From contig BEIN01000008.1 of the NCBI GenBank assembly GCA_002898375.1, positions 36,453 to 100,452 on the forward strand: DNA of 64,000 nucleotides, read 5' to 3'. Positions 29,077 through 40,383 of this stretch are shown piece after piece. Each line of letters opens with the position of its first letter. Positions within the stretch are counted from its first letter, which is position 1. The notes under the pieces are model-generated. The model searched no databases. It was given only the letters and a program-made list of their open reading frames with translations, and was not told the origin of the DNA. The translations under genes were made by a program, and so were the position numbers. This DNA comes from a bacterium HR37 (lineage in GTDB: Bacteria > Desulfobacterota_D > UBA1144 > Nemesobacterales > CSP1-2).

Positions 29077-30813
29077 TTAAGTCTCGGTATACTCCGGTCC
29101 GCTTCCCCCCTCAGGTGGAGTTAAACGACCACCCTTGGCTGTAATAGCACCACACTGGACACAGTTTGTAGGGTTAATTTCAAGGTGCTTGTGGCCATCC
29201 TTCTCAACCCACTCATAAACCTGAGCAGGACACATATTAACCCAGGTTGTACCTATAATTTCTGGCACATCAGTACGCAAGCGTATATGGTTTGGCTGGT
29301 TATCACGACTGCGATTGCCGCTTGCATAAACACTTGTAAGTTTGTCGAAGATATACTTGTTATCGGGTTTCGGGTAAGTTCTGTTTCCCATAAACATCTC
29401 GTGTTCGCTATCTGGTTCAGTAGTAAACCTCCATCCAGGAAAGTATCCATTAGTTACAGTCATCACCCCAGCAAGTAGGCTTCCCATCCAGAATCCATAC
29501 TTAAAGGCCTGTCGCATATTTCTTACCTTGTAGAGGTCCTTCCAGATGAAGCTGTTCCTTACCGCTTTATCATAAACACCTAAAGCCCCTTGCTCAGCAG
29601 GGTCTTTCCCAGATTTTAGAAGCTCAAAAATGGATTCCGCTGCAAGGATACCAGACCACATGGCATAGTGAATCCCCTTTAAAGCAGGCACGTTTACAAA
29701 ACCTGCACTGTCTCCCACAATCACAGCTCCGGGAACGCTTAGCTTCTCTGGAAGGGAGTAAAAACCTCCCTCAGGTATGGTTTTTGCACCCCACCCCTGG
29801 TCAACCCTCCTTCCACCTTCAAGGATCTTACGAAACAGTGGATGAGTTTTTACCTCCTGAAGCAAGTCGTGCACAGAGAGAGAAGCATCCCTGTAATCCA
29901 GACCAACAACTATACCAAGGGATACCTTGTTTTCACCCATTGGGTAGGCAAAAGTACCACCAAACTCCCTGTATTTTTTCCCTAACCTAAGTGGCCACCC
30001 CATCGTGTGTATAACCCGGTCAAGTGGATTTGGCACCTCCCAGATCTCTTTAACGCCAAGGGCATATATCTGTGGATTTGTTCTCTTTATCTTAAAGTGC
30101 TCAAGCAAGGCCTGGGTAAGGTGTCCCTGCGTACCCTCACCAAGGACGGTAACCCTTGCTATTATATCTGATCCCGGTTGGTAGCTTCCAAGAGGCTTTC
30201 CATCACGGTCAAGCCCTTTATCACCTGTGCGGACACCCTTGACAACCCCATCTTCCACAATAAGCTTGGCACCTGCCGTCTCGCTTAAAATAAAGACCCC
30301 AAGCTCCTCAGCCTTTTCAGCAAGCCATGCACCCATTTTGCTTATGGAAGCTACATAGTTACCATGGTTTCTCATTGTTGGTGGAATCACAGGAAAGGGA
30401 AAGGCTTTGGTTGCCGTTAAAAAGTAAACCGACTCCTTTGTTACCGGGTCAAAAAACGGAAACTCAAATTTGGGAAGTTGTGGAAAGAGCTTCCTAAAAG
30501 CTATAGGGTTAACCACCGCCCCGGATACAAGATGGGCTCCAGGGTATTTTCCCTTTTCTATAACGGCAATTGGAATCTCTCCCAAAGACTCCTTTAACTC
30601 AGGTTCGTTTTCAAGAAGCTGTGCCAGGCGAATTGCACCAGCAAGGCTTGCTGGACCTGCCCCGACAAAAAGAATACCAACCTCAATCCTGTCCTCAGGG
30701 CTATCTGTTATACCTGTAATGAATTCGCCTTCAGATACAGGTGGCTTAAAGTGAGCTGGAATATTTTTCATGATTACCTCATAACAGATTTGATTTTTTG
30801 TAGGTAAAGTCAA
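29077..30813 (-). CDS. electron transfer flavoprotein-ubiquinone oxidoreductase-like
   Basis: VLFVGAGPASLAGAIRLAQ-like FAD motif, GVKEIWEVP, NVPALKGIHYAMWSG; atypical C-terminal Fe-S motif. Confidence 0.85.
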   Translation of the reverse strand: MTLPTKNQICYEVIMKNIPAHFKPPVSEGEFITGITDSPEDRIEVGILFVGAGPASLAGAIRLAQLLENEPELKESLGEIPIAVIEKGKYPGAHLVSGAVVNPIAFRKLFPQLPKFEFPFFDPVTKESVYFLTATKAFPFPVIPPTMRNHGNYVASISKMGAWLAEKAEELGVFILSETAGAKLIVEDGVVKGVRTGDKGLDRDGKPLGSYQPGSDIIARVTVLGEGTQGHLTQALLEHFKIKRTNPQIYALGVKEIWEVPNPLDRVIHTMGWPLRLGKKYREFGGTFAYPMGENKVSLGIVVGLDYRDASLSVHDLLQEVKTHPLFRKILEGGRRVDQGWGAKTIPEGGFYSLPEKLSVPGAVIVGDSAGFVNVPALKGIHYAMWSGILAAESIFELLKSGKDPAEQGALGVYDKAVRNSFIWKDLYKVRNMRQAFKYGFWMGSLLAGVMTVTNGYFPGWRFTTEPDSEHEMFMGNRTYPKPDNKYIFDKLTSVYASGNRSRDNQPNHIRLRTDVPEIIGTTWVNMCPAQVYEWVEKDGHKHLEINPTNCVQCGAITAKGGRLTPPEGGSGPEYTET

Positions 30814-30847
30814 TATTATAATAACAAACCGAAAGAGTCAAGAAACC

Positions 30848-31828
30848 CTAGTAGTATGCTACGAACAAAGAGCTATATGAAGGCTCAAGCTTCCTTAAAA
30901 GCCTGCCATACTCCATTGCCTCTTCCTTGGTTTTAAACCTCCCTATCCTTACCCTATACCATACCCCCTCAAGCTCCAGGCCGGTTTTTTTAATGAACGC
31001 GGGATATCCCTTAGCTCTAAGCTCCTCAACCACATCCTCTGCAAGAGCCCTTTCCCTAAACGAGGCAACCTGAACCGTAAACCCTGGAATTGAATCCAAG
31101 CTTTCCCCTGCATTGTAAACACCGTGTGAGAGCTCAGCGTTAACCCCAAGCTTGCCAACATCATCCCCATCAATCGAAGAAACGATATGCATTTCATCTT
31201 TATTGGTCCTTTTTTTTAGATAACCGTAGTGGGTAAGAACCTTCTCAACGTACTCAATCGTTTCAGCATATGGGGGGATTGCATAACCGTATCTTATAAC
31301 GGCACCCTTTCCCGCATTATACCCTGCAAGAGCAAGATGGATGTTTCCGTTAAATGTATCCATCAATCCCTTTAAATACCTAACGCCACCACGTATGTTA
31401 TCTAAAGGATCAAAGGGCTTAGATACCCCCTGTTCTCTGGCTGTCTCAGGCATAAGCTGCATAATCCCAATTGCTCCCTTTGGGGAAACCGCGTTTGGAT
31501 TAAAATCAGACTCAACCTTTATAATTGCCTTTACGAGGTCAGGGTCCAAACCGTATCTGCTGGCTATATTTGCGATATGGGTATCAAATTCGTTTGAATA
31601 CCTGAAACGGCCCAAAGAATACCTAGAAAGCTTCCTAGAGACCTCTTCAGATAGCACTATACGCTTAAAACCACCTCTGATGGGAGGTATATTTGTGTAT
31701 AAAAAAACCCCATTTTCCATTTTTTTGTAGTAGTAAGTAGCTCCAAAAGCCAAAGAAGAGTCCAAACACAGTAAAAACACAAAGGCCAAATAATGGAGAG
31801 AAAAACCCTTAAGGTTTTTTAACTCCAT
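30848..31828 (-). CDS. lytic transglycosylase with C-terminal SPOR domain
   Basis: VKAIIKVESDFNPNAVSPKGAIGIMQLMPETA; GFTVQVASFRERALAEDVVEELRAKGYPAFIKK. Confidence 0.9.
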   Translation of the reverse strand: MELKNLKGFSLHYLAFVFLLCLDSSLAFGATYYYKKMENGVFLYTNIPPIRGGFKRIVLSEEVSRKLSRYSLGRFRYSNEFDTHIANIASRYGLDPDLVKAIIKVESDFNPNAVSPKGAIGIMQLMPETAREQGVSKPFDPLDNIRGGVRYLKGLMDTFNGNIHLALAGYNAGKGAVIRYGYAIPPYAETIEYVEKVLTHYGYLKKRTNKDEMHIVSSIDGDDVGKLGVNAELSHGVYNAGESLDSIPGFTVQVASFRERALAEDVVEELRAKGYPAFIKKTGLELEGVWYRVRIGRFKTKEEAMEYGRLLRKLEPSYSSLFVAYY

Positions 31829-31957
31829 CCCTCTTTACCATCCTCCTTTAGCTAGCAGTTTAAAATCCCTGCTAAGCAAACACAGATTGCCAAGCGTGGG
31901 TCTTTGCCAAGTTTATACCCCGTGATTTTTTTTGTCAACAACTACAAAGGGTTATAC

Positions 31958-32728
31958 TCACTCAGGGTTGTTCCCTTCATTCTTGCTTTCCGAAAGGAAC
32001 CTATCTATATGGGTTTTAAATACCTGGAAGGGTTGAGATCCCCTTACATAGATAGCAGTTATTTCATTACCGTTGTCCGTTCTCCCTATAAAGAAGCTTG
32101 GGGTTCCCCTGATACCGTACCTACGTCCATCCTCTATATCCTTGTTTATCTCAGGCTCGTATTTCCTCTCTCTTATACACCTTTCAAGTTTTTCAATGTC
32201 CATTCCCAAGCCTAAAGCGTATTCCTTAATGCTCTCAACATCATCCAGCTTATCGGGGTTCTTAAACAAAAAATCATTAAAATCCCAATATCTACCCTGC
32301 TCTCCTGCACAATTTGCAGCAAGGGCAGCAGGAAATGCCCGTTTGTGAAAGGAAAGAGGAAAGTCCCTAAATACGTATCTTACCTTACCCTTGCTTATGT
32401 ACTCTTTTTCAATCAAAGGCAGCGTCTGCTCATGGAACCTTCGGCAAAAAGGGCATTCGTAGTCGCTAAACTCAACAATAGTTACAGGGGCATAAATATC
32501 CCCCTTTACAGGGTCATCATCCACGCTAACCCTGAATTCTCCAGGATTTGCTTTCCTTTCAGATACCGAGGTCTTTATACTCTTTAACTCACCCGAAATC
32601 CTGGACAATTCCCTACCCTGTAATCTTAACTCACCCCTTAGTTTGGATAGCTCAAAAAACATCCAGGCATTTAATCCAAGAACCAGCACAATAAGTGCAA
32701 ACAAAGAGGACATATAAAGACCTTTCAT
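31958..32728 (-). CDS. DsbA-family thioredoxin-fold protein, membrane anchored
   Basis: FSDYECPFCRRFHEQ; N-terminal TM. Confidence 0.85.
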   Translation of the reverse strand: MKGLYMSSLFALIVLVLGLNAWMFFELSKLRGELRLQGRELSRISGELKSIKTSVSERKANPGEFRVSVDDDPVKGDIYAPVTIVEFSDYECPFCRRFHEQTLPLIEKEYISKGKVRYVFRDFPLSFHKRAFPAALAANCAGEQGRYWDFNDFLFKNPDKLDDVESIKEYALGLGMDIEKLERCIRERKYEPEINKDIEDGRRYGIRGTPSFFIGRTDNGNEITAIYVRGSQPFQVFKTHIDRFLSESKNEGNNPE

Positions 32729-32817
32729 AAGAAAAACCTTAACCTATAATCTACTCCTGTCAAGAAACACAGATACCAGAACTTGAAATCCCAGAAAAAC
32801 AAAATAGAATCTCTGTA

Positions 32818-33696
32818 TTGACCATACGTATGAACGAAAAAGGTGTTTCTTTAAAAGAGCTATATGTGCTTGGGAAAAGCAGAATGAAACAGCTAGGAAT
32901 TGAAAATCCAGAACTTGAGACATCCCTGCTAATATCAAAAGCCCTTGGGATAAAAACCCTAGATATCCATATCCATCCTGAAAAGAGGGTAGATCCAGAT
33001 AAAGTAGAAGAGCTTATGAAGCTTATAGAAAGAAGAGCAATAAGGAAAGAGCCCATTGCATATATACTTGAGGAGAAAGAATTCTACTCTAGGCTATTTA
33101 ACGTAACCCCTGACGTTCTTATTCCAAGGCCTGAAACAGAGATTCTGGTTGAAGAGACCCTAAGAACAATAAAGGACATCCACTCACCAGTCATAGTGGA
33201 TGTAGGAACCGGAAGTGGTTGTATAGGAATCACGATATGCTGTGAACGTAAGGACTCCGTTGTGTTTGCCACAGATATATCAATGGAGGCACTGGTTGTA
33301 GCTCACAGAAATGCAGAAAAGCACGGTGTTTTGGATAAAGTAACGTTTGTTCTTGGAGATCTTCTAACACCGTTTAAAGAAGGTGTTTTTGACATTGTGG
33401 TTTCAAATCCGCCTTATGTAGCAGAAAATGAGCTTCCAAAACTCGAGCCAGAGATCAGGTATTTCGAACCCCGCACCTCACTTATAGGGGGAAAGAAGGG
33501 AACCGAGTGTATAGAGAAAATCATAAACCAATCAAAAAGGGTTTTGAAAAACGGTGGATGGTGTATTATTGAAATTGGGTATGGACAGGCCAAAACAGTT
33601 ACAGAGGTGTTTAAAACCGCAGGATTTAAAGACGTCTCGACGGTAAGGGACTACTCGGGAGTGGAGAGGGTAATAAAAGCAAGATGGATAAGATAA
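32818..33696 (+). CDS. prmC: peptide chain release factor N5-glutamine methyltransferase
   Basis: [31 protein letters not shown]. Confidence 0.93.
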   Translation: MTIRMNEKGVSLKELYVLGKSRMKQLGIENPELETSLLISKALGIKTLDIHIHPEKRVDPDKVEELMKLIERRAIRKEPIAYILEEKEFYSRLFNVTPDVLIPRPETEILVEETLRTIKDIHSPVIVDVGTGSGCIGITICCERKDSVVFATDISMEALVVAHRNAEKHGVLDKVTFVLGDLLTPFKEGVFDIVVSNPPYVAENELPKLEPEIRYFEPRTSLIGGKKGTECIEKIINQSKRVLKNGGWCIIEIGYGQAKTVTEVFKTAGFKDVSTVRDYSGVERVIKARWIR

Positions 33697-34940
33697 TAAT
33701 CGAAGGTGGTTATAGGCTGGAAGGCGAGGTTACAATAAGTGGGGCAAAGAACGCCGTGCTTCCACTTATGGCTGCCTGTATCCTTACAGAAGGGAAAAAC
33801 ACCTTTACCAACGTTCCAGACCTAGCCGATGTACGAACCATGTCAAAGCTCCTTAGGATACTGGGAGCGGAGGTAGAATTTGAAGATGGGGTTCTTTATG
33901 TTGATACCTCAAAACTCAGCAACTGGATTGCTCCATATGAGCTTGTAAAAACAATGCGTGCATCGGTGCTTGTTCTGGGACCCCTTACAGCAAGGTTTGG
34001 ACGCTCAAGGGTTTCGCTTCCGGGAGGGTGTGCAATTGGGGAAAGGCCGATTGACCAGCATCTTAAGGGCCTTGGTTTGCTTGGAGCAAAGATACATATA
34101 GAAGAAGGTTATATAGAGACATTTGCTTCCAGACTACGAGGTAACATAATCCCATTTGACATATCAACTGTCACAGGTACCGAGAACATAATGTTAGCAG
34201 CGGTGCTTGCTGAAGGTGATACAATGATACTAAATGCTGCCTGTGAACCGGAGGTTGTAGAGCTTGCAAATGTTTTAAATAAAATGGGGGCAAGAATAAA
34301 GGGGGCGGGAACGGATATAATTACAATAAAAGGGGTGGATAGGCTTTACCCGATAGATGGATATCAAATTATGCCAGATAGAATAGAAACAGGAACCTTT
34401 ATGGTTGCCTCAGCCCTTACAAAAGGAGATATTCTAATCAAAGGGTGCAGGTTTGAAAATGTAGGGGCAGTCGTTGGGAAACTACTTGAAGCAGGGGTAG
34501 ATATATCACTTGTAGACGGTGGTATAAGGGTAAAAGGTAGCGACAGGGTAAAGAGTATCGACATCACCACCCTTCCCTATCCGGGTTTTCCCACTGATAT
34601 GCAGGCACAGATGATGACCCTTATGAGTATTGCAGATGGGCTAAGTGTTATTACTGAAACGATATTCCCCCAGAGGTTTATGCATGCAGGAGAGTTAAGA
34701 AGGATGGGAGCAGAGATAAAGCTTGTGGGAAGCAGTGCAGTGGTAAAGGGTGTACCCTACCTAAGCGGTGCACCAGTTATGGCAAGTGACCTCAGAGCAA
34801 GTGCATCGCTTGTTTTAGCGGGGCTTGCAGCCCGAGGCAAAACCCAGATATCCAGGGTCTACCACCTGGATCGAGGCTACGAAAAACTTGATAAGAAACT
34901 GGAGAGCTTAGGAGCAAGGATCTGGAGAGAATCGGAGTGA
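33684..34940 (+). CDS. murA: UDP-N-acetylglucosamine 1-carboxyvinyltransferase
   Basis: [33 protein letters not shown]. Confidence 0.97.
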   Translation: MDKIIIEGGYRLEGEVTISGAKNAVLPLMAACILTEGKNTFTNVPDLADVRTMSKLLRILGAEVEFEDGVLYVDTSKLSNWIAPYELVKTMRASVLVLGPLTARFGRSRVSLPGGCAIGERPIDQHLKGLGLLGAKIHIEEGYIETFASRLRGNIIPFDISTVTGTENIMLAAVLAEGDTMILNAACEPEVVELANVLNKMGARIKGAGTDIITIKGVDRLYPIDGYQIMPDRIETGTFMVASALTKGDILIKGCRFENVGAVVGKLLEAGVDISLVDGGIRVKGSDRVKSIDITTLPYPGFPTDMQAQMMTLMSIADGLSVITETIFPQRFMHAGELRRMGAEIKLVGSSAVVKGVPYLSGAPVMASDLRASASLVLAGLAARGKTQISRVYHLDRGYEKLDKKLESLGARIWRESE

Positions 34941-35560
34941 TTACAGTTGCAATATCACGTGGAAGGCTTTTAAAGGAAACTGTAGAGCTATTAAAAAGAG
35001 CAGGGTTTTCTGCTGCTGGAATTTCAAATGGTTCCAGAAAGCTTATCTTTGAGTATCCAAAAGAGGGATTAAAGGTTTTAATTGTTCGCCCAAGCGACGT
35101 TCCTTCCTACGTGGAATACGGAGCATCAGATTGCGGGATAGTGGGAAGGGACACCCTTCTTGAGGAAAAACATGACCTCTACGAACCCCTAGACCTAAAG
35201 ATTGGTAGGTGCAAACTTGTGGTTGCAGCCCCCAGTGGGTTCAGTCTTACCTCAGAGAGAATTATAAAGGTAGCGACTAAATACCCAAGGATCGCACATA
35301 ACTACTTCACACAGAGGGGAATAAACGTAGAAATCGTCAAACTCTATGGCTCGGTTGAACTTGCACCCATAGTTGGGCTTTCAGATGTGGTGGTAGACCT
35401 TATGTCAACCGGAGAAACCCTTAGAAAAAACAACCTTGTTGTTTTAGAAACCATTGCAGAGATTACCGCAAAGCTTATAGTAAACAGGGTTAGCATGAAG
35501 GTAAAATCCCACGAGATAAAGGAATTTATAAGAAAACTAAAAGAGGTCCGTGAGTTCTAG
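34937..35560 (+). CDS. hisG: ATP phosphoribosyltransferase, short form
   Basis: [56 protein letters not shown]; 207 aa. Confidence 0.95.
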   Translation: MITVAISRGRLLKETVELLKRAGFSAAGISNGSRKLIFEYPKEGLKVLIVRPSDVPSYVEYGASDCGIVGRDTLLEEKHDLYEPLDLKIGRCKLVVAAPSGFSLTSERIIKVATKYPRIAHNYFTQRGINVEIVKLYGSVELAPIVGLSDVVVDLMSTGETLRKNNLVVLETIAEITAKLIVNRVSMKVKSHEIKEFIRKLKEVREF

Positions 35561-35640
35561 ATGCTAAACGGGATGTTTTTCCCCTAGATAATCGAATGAA
35601 ACCCCTTAATGCCAACCCCACTCTGACGGTCACAACTTAA

Positions 35641-36117
35641 ATGGAGTTATATATTAAAAACGTAGATCCCCAAACGATTCAAAGGGAACTTATAGAAATC
35701 TATAAAAGGGCCTACAAGGGATGGGAGGAGTACGCATACAGAATGGACAGAAGCATAAGAGACTACATAAAGTGGCTCAGAAAAAGGGCCCCAGAGGGCT
35801 TTCTCGTTGCATTTGTTGATGGAAAACCTGTGGGTTTCATAGCGGTTGACTATAACTGGATAGACTACTCAGGTGAGCCAATAGGTGAGATCCATGAGCT
35901 GGTAGTAGACCCGGAATTTCAAAACAGAGGGATAGGAAAAAGACTGCTTCTTGCAGGGCTGGATGTCCTTCAAAGAAAGGGTCATAAAAAATTCAAGTTA
36001 TGGGTGGGTAAAACAAACACAAAAGCACAATCACTCTACAAGGGATTTGGATTCCGTGAGGAAGAGCTCAGAAACAACTGGATACGAATGGTAAAAGAGG
36101 TAAACAACCTTAAATAA
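35641..36117 (+). CDS. GNAT family N-acetyltransferase
   Basis: ELVVDPEFQNRGIGKRLLLAGL. Confidence 0.85.
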   Translation: MELYIKNVDPQTIQRELIEIYKRAYKGWEEYAYRMDRSIRDYIKWLRKRAPEGFLVAFVDGKPVGFIAVDYNWIDYSGEPIGEIHELVVDPEFQNRGIGKRLLLAGLDVLQRKGHKKFKLWVGKTNTKAQSLYKGFGFREEELRNNWIRMVKEVNNLK

Positions 36118-37201
36118 ACTCACAAACCTCTTCTATGACAACACGAAGCACCCTAGCTGCAGCCTCAACCTCATTTAGATCCACATACTCCCACGGTGTA
36201 TGGGCTACAGAGAGTTTTCCGGGTCCAAATACTACACTTGGAATACCACTTAGAACCAGATAACCGGCATCTGTCCAGCTTTTTATTCCTCCAATTCTCG
36301 GCTCTTTGCCCAGAGCCCGGTAATATGCCTGCTTTAAAAGCTTAACAACAGGTTCATCTTCTTTAAGCTCAAAAGGCGGCTCAACATCCACAAACTCAGC
36401 CCTTACATCTTCACGTCTAAAAAGCTCAGATAACTCCCTTTTTGCCGCCTCCACATCCTGGCCTGGGAGAATACGGAAATCAACAAACAGCTCACATCTT
36501 TCAGGAACAAGAAGTACATCCCCCCCACCCTTTATCTCCATCACATTAAAACCACCTTTCCCGATCAAGGGATGATACCCATTTCTCACAAAACTTAGAT
36601 TCTCAAAAGCCTTTATGAGAGAAACCGCCTTGAGTATGGGGTTTTGACCTGTTTCAAACTCCCCTCCGTGAGCTGGTGTTCCCAATATCTCTATCTTAAC
36701 CTCAATAGATCCTACTTCAGCCGGACAGATGGCAAGGCCTGTTGGTTCAAGAACCACAGCCCCCCTTGCCCTTATCGCCTGAGGAAGAACCCTTGAGCCA
36801 AGCCCCTCCCTTTCCTCATCCACTGTAAAGGCAACCGCACAGTTGTTAAGCTCTATGCCATCCTCAATAGCCATTTCCAGGGCAATAAGGATAGCGGCAA
36901 TCCCCGCCTTGGTATCAACGCTTCCCCTACCATAAAGACGGTTTCCCTCCAGTCGTGGAGAGTACTGATCCGGGTGACCAAAAGCCGGAACGGTATCTAC
37001 GTGTGCGGAAAAAAGCACCTTTGGATCAGGGCAACCACTCCATATAAGGTTAAACCTGTTATCAACAACCATCTGCCTAAAAGGGGTTAACCCCAGACCC
37101 CTAAGACGTTCTTCAAGGTAGATTAGGATCTCCTGTTCATAACCACTTTCACTTCTTATAGATACAAGTCTAGAAAGCTCCTCACCCACATTTGTTACCA
37201 C
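36110..37201 (-). CDS. M20 family metallopeptidase (ArgE/DapE-like)
   Basis: LFSAHVDTVPAFG, GRGSVDTKAGIAA, FTVDEEREGLGS. Confidence 0.85.
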   Translation of the reverse strand: MVTNVGEELSRLVSIRSESGYEQEILIYLEERLRGLGLTPFRQMVVDNRFNLIWSGCPDPKVLFSAHVDTVPAFGHPDQYSPRLEGNRLYGRGSVDTKAGIAAILIALEMAIEDGIELNNCAVAFTVDEEREGLGSRVLPQAIRARGAVVLEPTGLAICPAEVGSIEVKIEILGTPAHGGEFETGQNPILKAVSLIKAFENLSFVRNGYHPLIGKGGFNVMEIKGGGDVLLVPERCELFVDFRILPGQDVEAAKRELSELFRREDVRAEFVDVEPPFELKEDEPVVKLLKQAYYRALGKEPRIGGIKSWTDAGYLVLSGIPSVVFGPGKLSVAHTPWEYVDLNEVEAAARVLRVVIEEVCEFI

Positions 37202-37282
37202 ATCTTCCCCCCTATTCTCTTGCTGTGAAAGTAGGAAACCTACAGGAAATTATAAACAAAGTCAATATATGGAATAAAAAGT

Positions 37283-38041
37283 ATGCTATCCTTTTCCTAT
37301 AAATTCAAAACAGAGGAGAAAGTACAAATGAAGAACCTCTATACAGTTTTTCTCTGTATTTTAGCCCTTATAACCAATACCACTCAGGCCCAACAGATTC
37401 AAAACACAACACAAAGAAGCACACTTGAGGTTACGGGAAAGGGAGAGGTAAAGGTAAAGCCAGATGTAGCATATCTAAGGCTTTCTGTAGAGACAACTTC
37501 CCCAAGAGCCTCAGAAGCAGTTTATCAAAACGCAGAGAAAATGAAAAAAGTAATTGACAAACTGGAATCCCTAATCGGAAAAGAAGATAAGATCTCAACC
37601 ACAGGATACAACCTCTCCCCTGTATACCAGTACGATGAAAAAACCAGGAGATCCGTTCTAACAGGATATAGGGTTCTAAACCAAGTAGAGATTGAAACCA
37701 GCAGACTGAATGACATTGGAAAGCTTATTGACTCTGCAATCAAATCAGGAGCAAACAGGGTAGAGAGTATAAGGTTTGATACGCATAAAAAAAACGATTA
37801 CAAGAAGCAAGCCCTTGTTAAAGCTGTAGATGAGGCAAGGGAGATAGCCAAAATAGTTGCCAGTGCAAGCGGGGTAAAGTTAGTAAAGATTATAAGAATT
37901 TCTCCCTCCTATGAATCCCCGATTCCGCTATACAAGGAGCTTTCTCTAGTAAGAGGTACTCCTTCCGAGATAAAAACCCCAATAGAGCCTGGTGAGGTTA
38001 CCATACAGGCAAGTGTCAGCATACTGTTTGAGATAGATTAA
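37283..38041 (+). CDS. exported SIMPL-domain protein
   Basis: LEVTGKGEVKVKPDVAYLRLSVETTS; signal peptide. Confidence 0.85.
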   Translation: MLSFSYKFKTEEKVQMKNLYTVFLCILALITNTTQAQQIQNTTQRSTLEVTGKGEVKVKPDVAYLRLSVETTSPRASEAVYQNAEKMKKVIDKLESLIGKEDKISTTGYNLSPVYQYDEKTRRSVLTGYRVLNQVEIETSRLNDIGKLIDSAIKSGANRVESIRFDTHKKNDYKKQALVKAVDEAREIAKIVASASGVKLVKIIRISPSYESPIPLYKELSLVRGTPSEIKTPIEPGEVTIQASVSILFEID

Positions 38042-38082
38042 AGTCCTTAATATACCCTGCTATACTCTAAAAGAGCACAAAT

Positions 38083-38856
38083 ATGAAAAGAAGAGTTTAC
38101 ATAGCCTTTTCCCTCATGCTCTTTCTACATGCTACCTGCGTAAAAGCAGAGGATAGTGAAGTATCCAAAGAAAGCCTCTCAGACTATTTTCTTAAAACCC
38201 TGCCCAAGAACCTGATAACTGAAACGAAAAGGAGCTTTTGGGGATGGAATCTTGTCCTTATTTTAGCAGGAGCAGGAACCGCTCTTGTTCTTTCCCAAAC
38301 CGATATTGACAAAAAGATTCAAGATGCACTTGGAGACCCAGAAAACATTTTTACAGAAATAGGATACATAGGAGGACACGGGATCACCGTATCCGGAATA
38401 GCAGCCTTAACCTACACACTTGGAAGGTTGACCGGTAATGAGAAAACTATAACAACGGGTAAAGCACTGATTGAAGCACAAATCCTGACGTTTAGCGTAA
38501 CGGGCATAACAAAGTTATCCAGCGGAAGAAAAAGGCCAAGTGGTGATAAAAGCCGCTTTTCTTCTTCTTTTCCATCTGGTCACGCATCGGCAAGTTTTGC
38601 CCTTGCTTCTGTAATTGACGTTATGTACGGTCATAAAATCGGTATTCCACTTTACGCATTTGCAGGGTTTATCGGGTTTTCACGCATTGTTGACAACGAA
38701 CATTTCCTATCAGATGTGCTATTTGGAGCTGTGCTTGGAACAGTTATCGGAAGAACGGCGGCAGGGTTTTACAAGAAAAAACAGAATATCAATATCTCCT
38801 TGCTTCCCTATACCACTGGAGACAATATAGGTTTATCCTTCGCTTTCATGTGGTAG
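38083..38856 (+). CDS. PAP2-family phosphatase, exported/membrane
   Basis: KLSSGRKRPSGD, FPSGHASASFALA, SRIVDNEHFLSDVLFGAVLG. Confidence 0.85.
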   Translation: MKRRVYIAFSLMLFLHATCVKAEDSEVSKESLSDYFLKTLPKNLITETKRSFWGWNLVLILAGAGTALVLSQTDIDKKIQDALGDPENIFTEIGYIGGHGITVSGIAALTYTLGRLTGNEKTITTGKALIEAQILTFSVTGITKLSSGRKRPSGDKSRFSSSFPSGHASASFALASVIDVMYGHKIGIPLYAFAGFIGFSRIVDNEHFLSDVLFGAVLGTVIGRTAAGFYKKKQNINISLLPYTTGDNIGLSFAFMW

Positions 38857-38879
38857 TAAAATTCCGTAACGGTTAAAAC

Positions 38880-40235
38880 TCAAATGAAACCTCTATCAAG
38901 TGTTCTATACTGGATAGCCTCCGATATGTGGTGAGATAAGACCTTTTCTGCTCCCTCAAGGTCCGCAATTGTTCTTGCAACCTTTAGAATTCTATCATAA
39001 GCCCTGGCACTTAGACCTAGTCTTTCTATAGCAATCTCAAGGAGCTTTAGTCCTGCCTCATCCGGTTTTGAGTACTTTCTGACAAGCCTTGTATTCATCT
39101 GGGCATTAGAGTAGATACCCGTACCAGAGAACCTGTTTTTTTGAATGCTACGAGCAAGGTTTACACGTTCTCTAATATTAAAAGAGCTCTCACCTCCAGC
39201 TTCATCCGTAAGCTCTTTGTACCTTACAGGGGAAACCTCTACATGTATATCAATTCTATCAAGAAGAGGACCTGACACCCTTGCCCTGTATCTTTGAATC
39301 TGAATTGGAGAACAAAGGCACTCCCTCTTAGGATCACCCAGATAGCCACACGGGCATGGATTCATAGCTGCAACCAGCATGAACCTTGCAGGATACGTAA
39401 CAGAGGTTGTTGCTCTTGAAATGGTTACCTTACCATCTTCAAGTGGTTGACGCATTACCTCAAGAACATTTCTCCTAAACTCAGGAAGCTCATCGAGAAA
39501 CAATACCCCATTGTGGGCAAGGCTTACCTCCCCGGGCCTAGGTATAGCTCCTCCACCTATAAGGCCAGCATCACTTATCGTATGGTGAGGTGACCTAAAA
39601 GGCCTTGTAACAACAAGGGAAGAGTGATCCGGTAAGAGACCGGCAACCGAGTATATCTTTGTTGTCTCCAGGGCTTCTTCAAAGCTCATATCAGGAAGTA
39701 TGGTTGTAAGTCTTCTAGCAAGCATGGTCTTTCCAGTTCCTGGCGAGCCTATCATGATAACGTTATGTCCCCCTGCTGCCGCAACCTCCAGAGCACGTTT
39801 TACGTGCTCCTGACCCTTTACCTCCTGAAAATCAACAGGGTACCGGCGGCTCTGATTGAAGATCCCATTTACATCCACAAATACAGGTAAAAGCTCTCTA
39901 AGCCCTGAAAAGAACTCAACCACTTCTGAGAGGGTCTCAACCGGTAAAACCTCAACACCATCAACCACCGCAGCCTCTTCTGCATTTTCTCTGGGAAGTA
40001 CTATCCCTTTGAGCCCTGAGTCTCTGGCACATATGGTTGAGACAAGTGCACCTTTTACAGGTTTTACCCTGCCATCCAGAGAAAGCTCCCCAATTACCAT
40101 ATACTCGTTTAGTTTATCGGTTTTAACAATACCAGTTGCAGCCAAAATGCCTATAGCAATTGGAACATCAAAAGCAGAACCCTCTTTATTAACTATTTCC
40201 ACTATATAGCTATCCAGGATGGTTTTATACCTCAA
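38880..40235 (-). pseudogene. comM: ComM/YifB-family Mg-chelatase-like AAA protein, N-terminally truncated
   Basis: Starts almost at [19 protein letters not shown]; the usual about 70 N-terminal residues are absent; AAA core [14 protein letters not shown] intact. Confidence 0.75.
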
Positions 40236-40383
40236 TCTTTAATGAAGTATACATCAGAAAAAAAATCAAGTTTAATATAAACATGAAAACAATTCTATTG
40301 TTTTACCTCTACTGCTAATTCTTACTGTTCTCAATCATGCCATACCGTTTTCCCTATCTCACCTTCTTGAAAATAACAAGATA

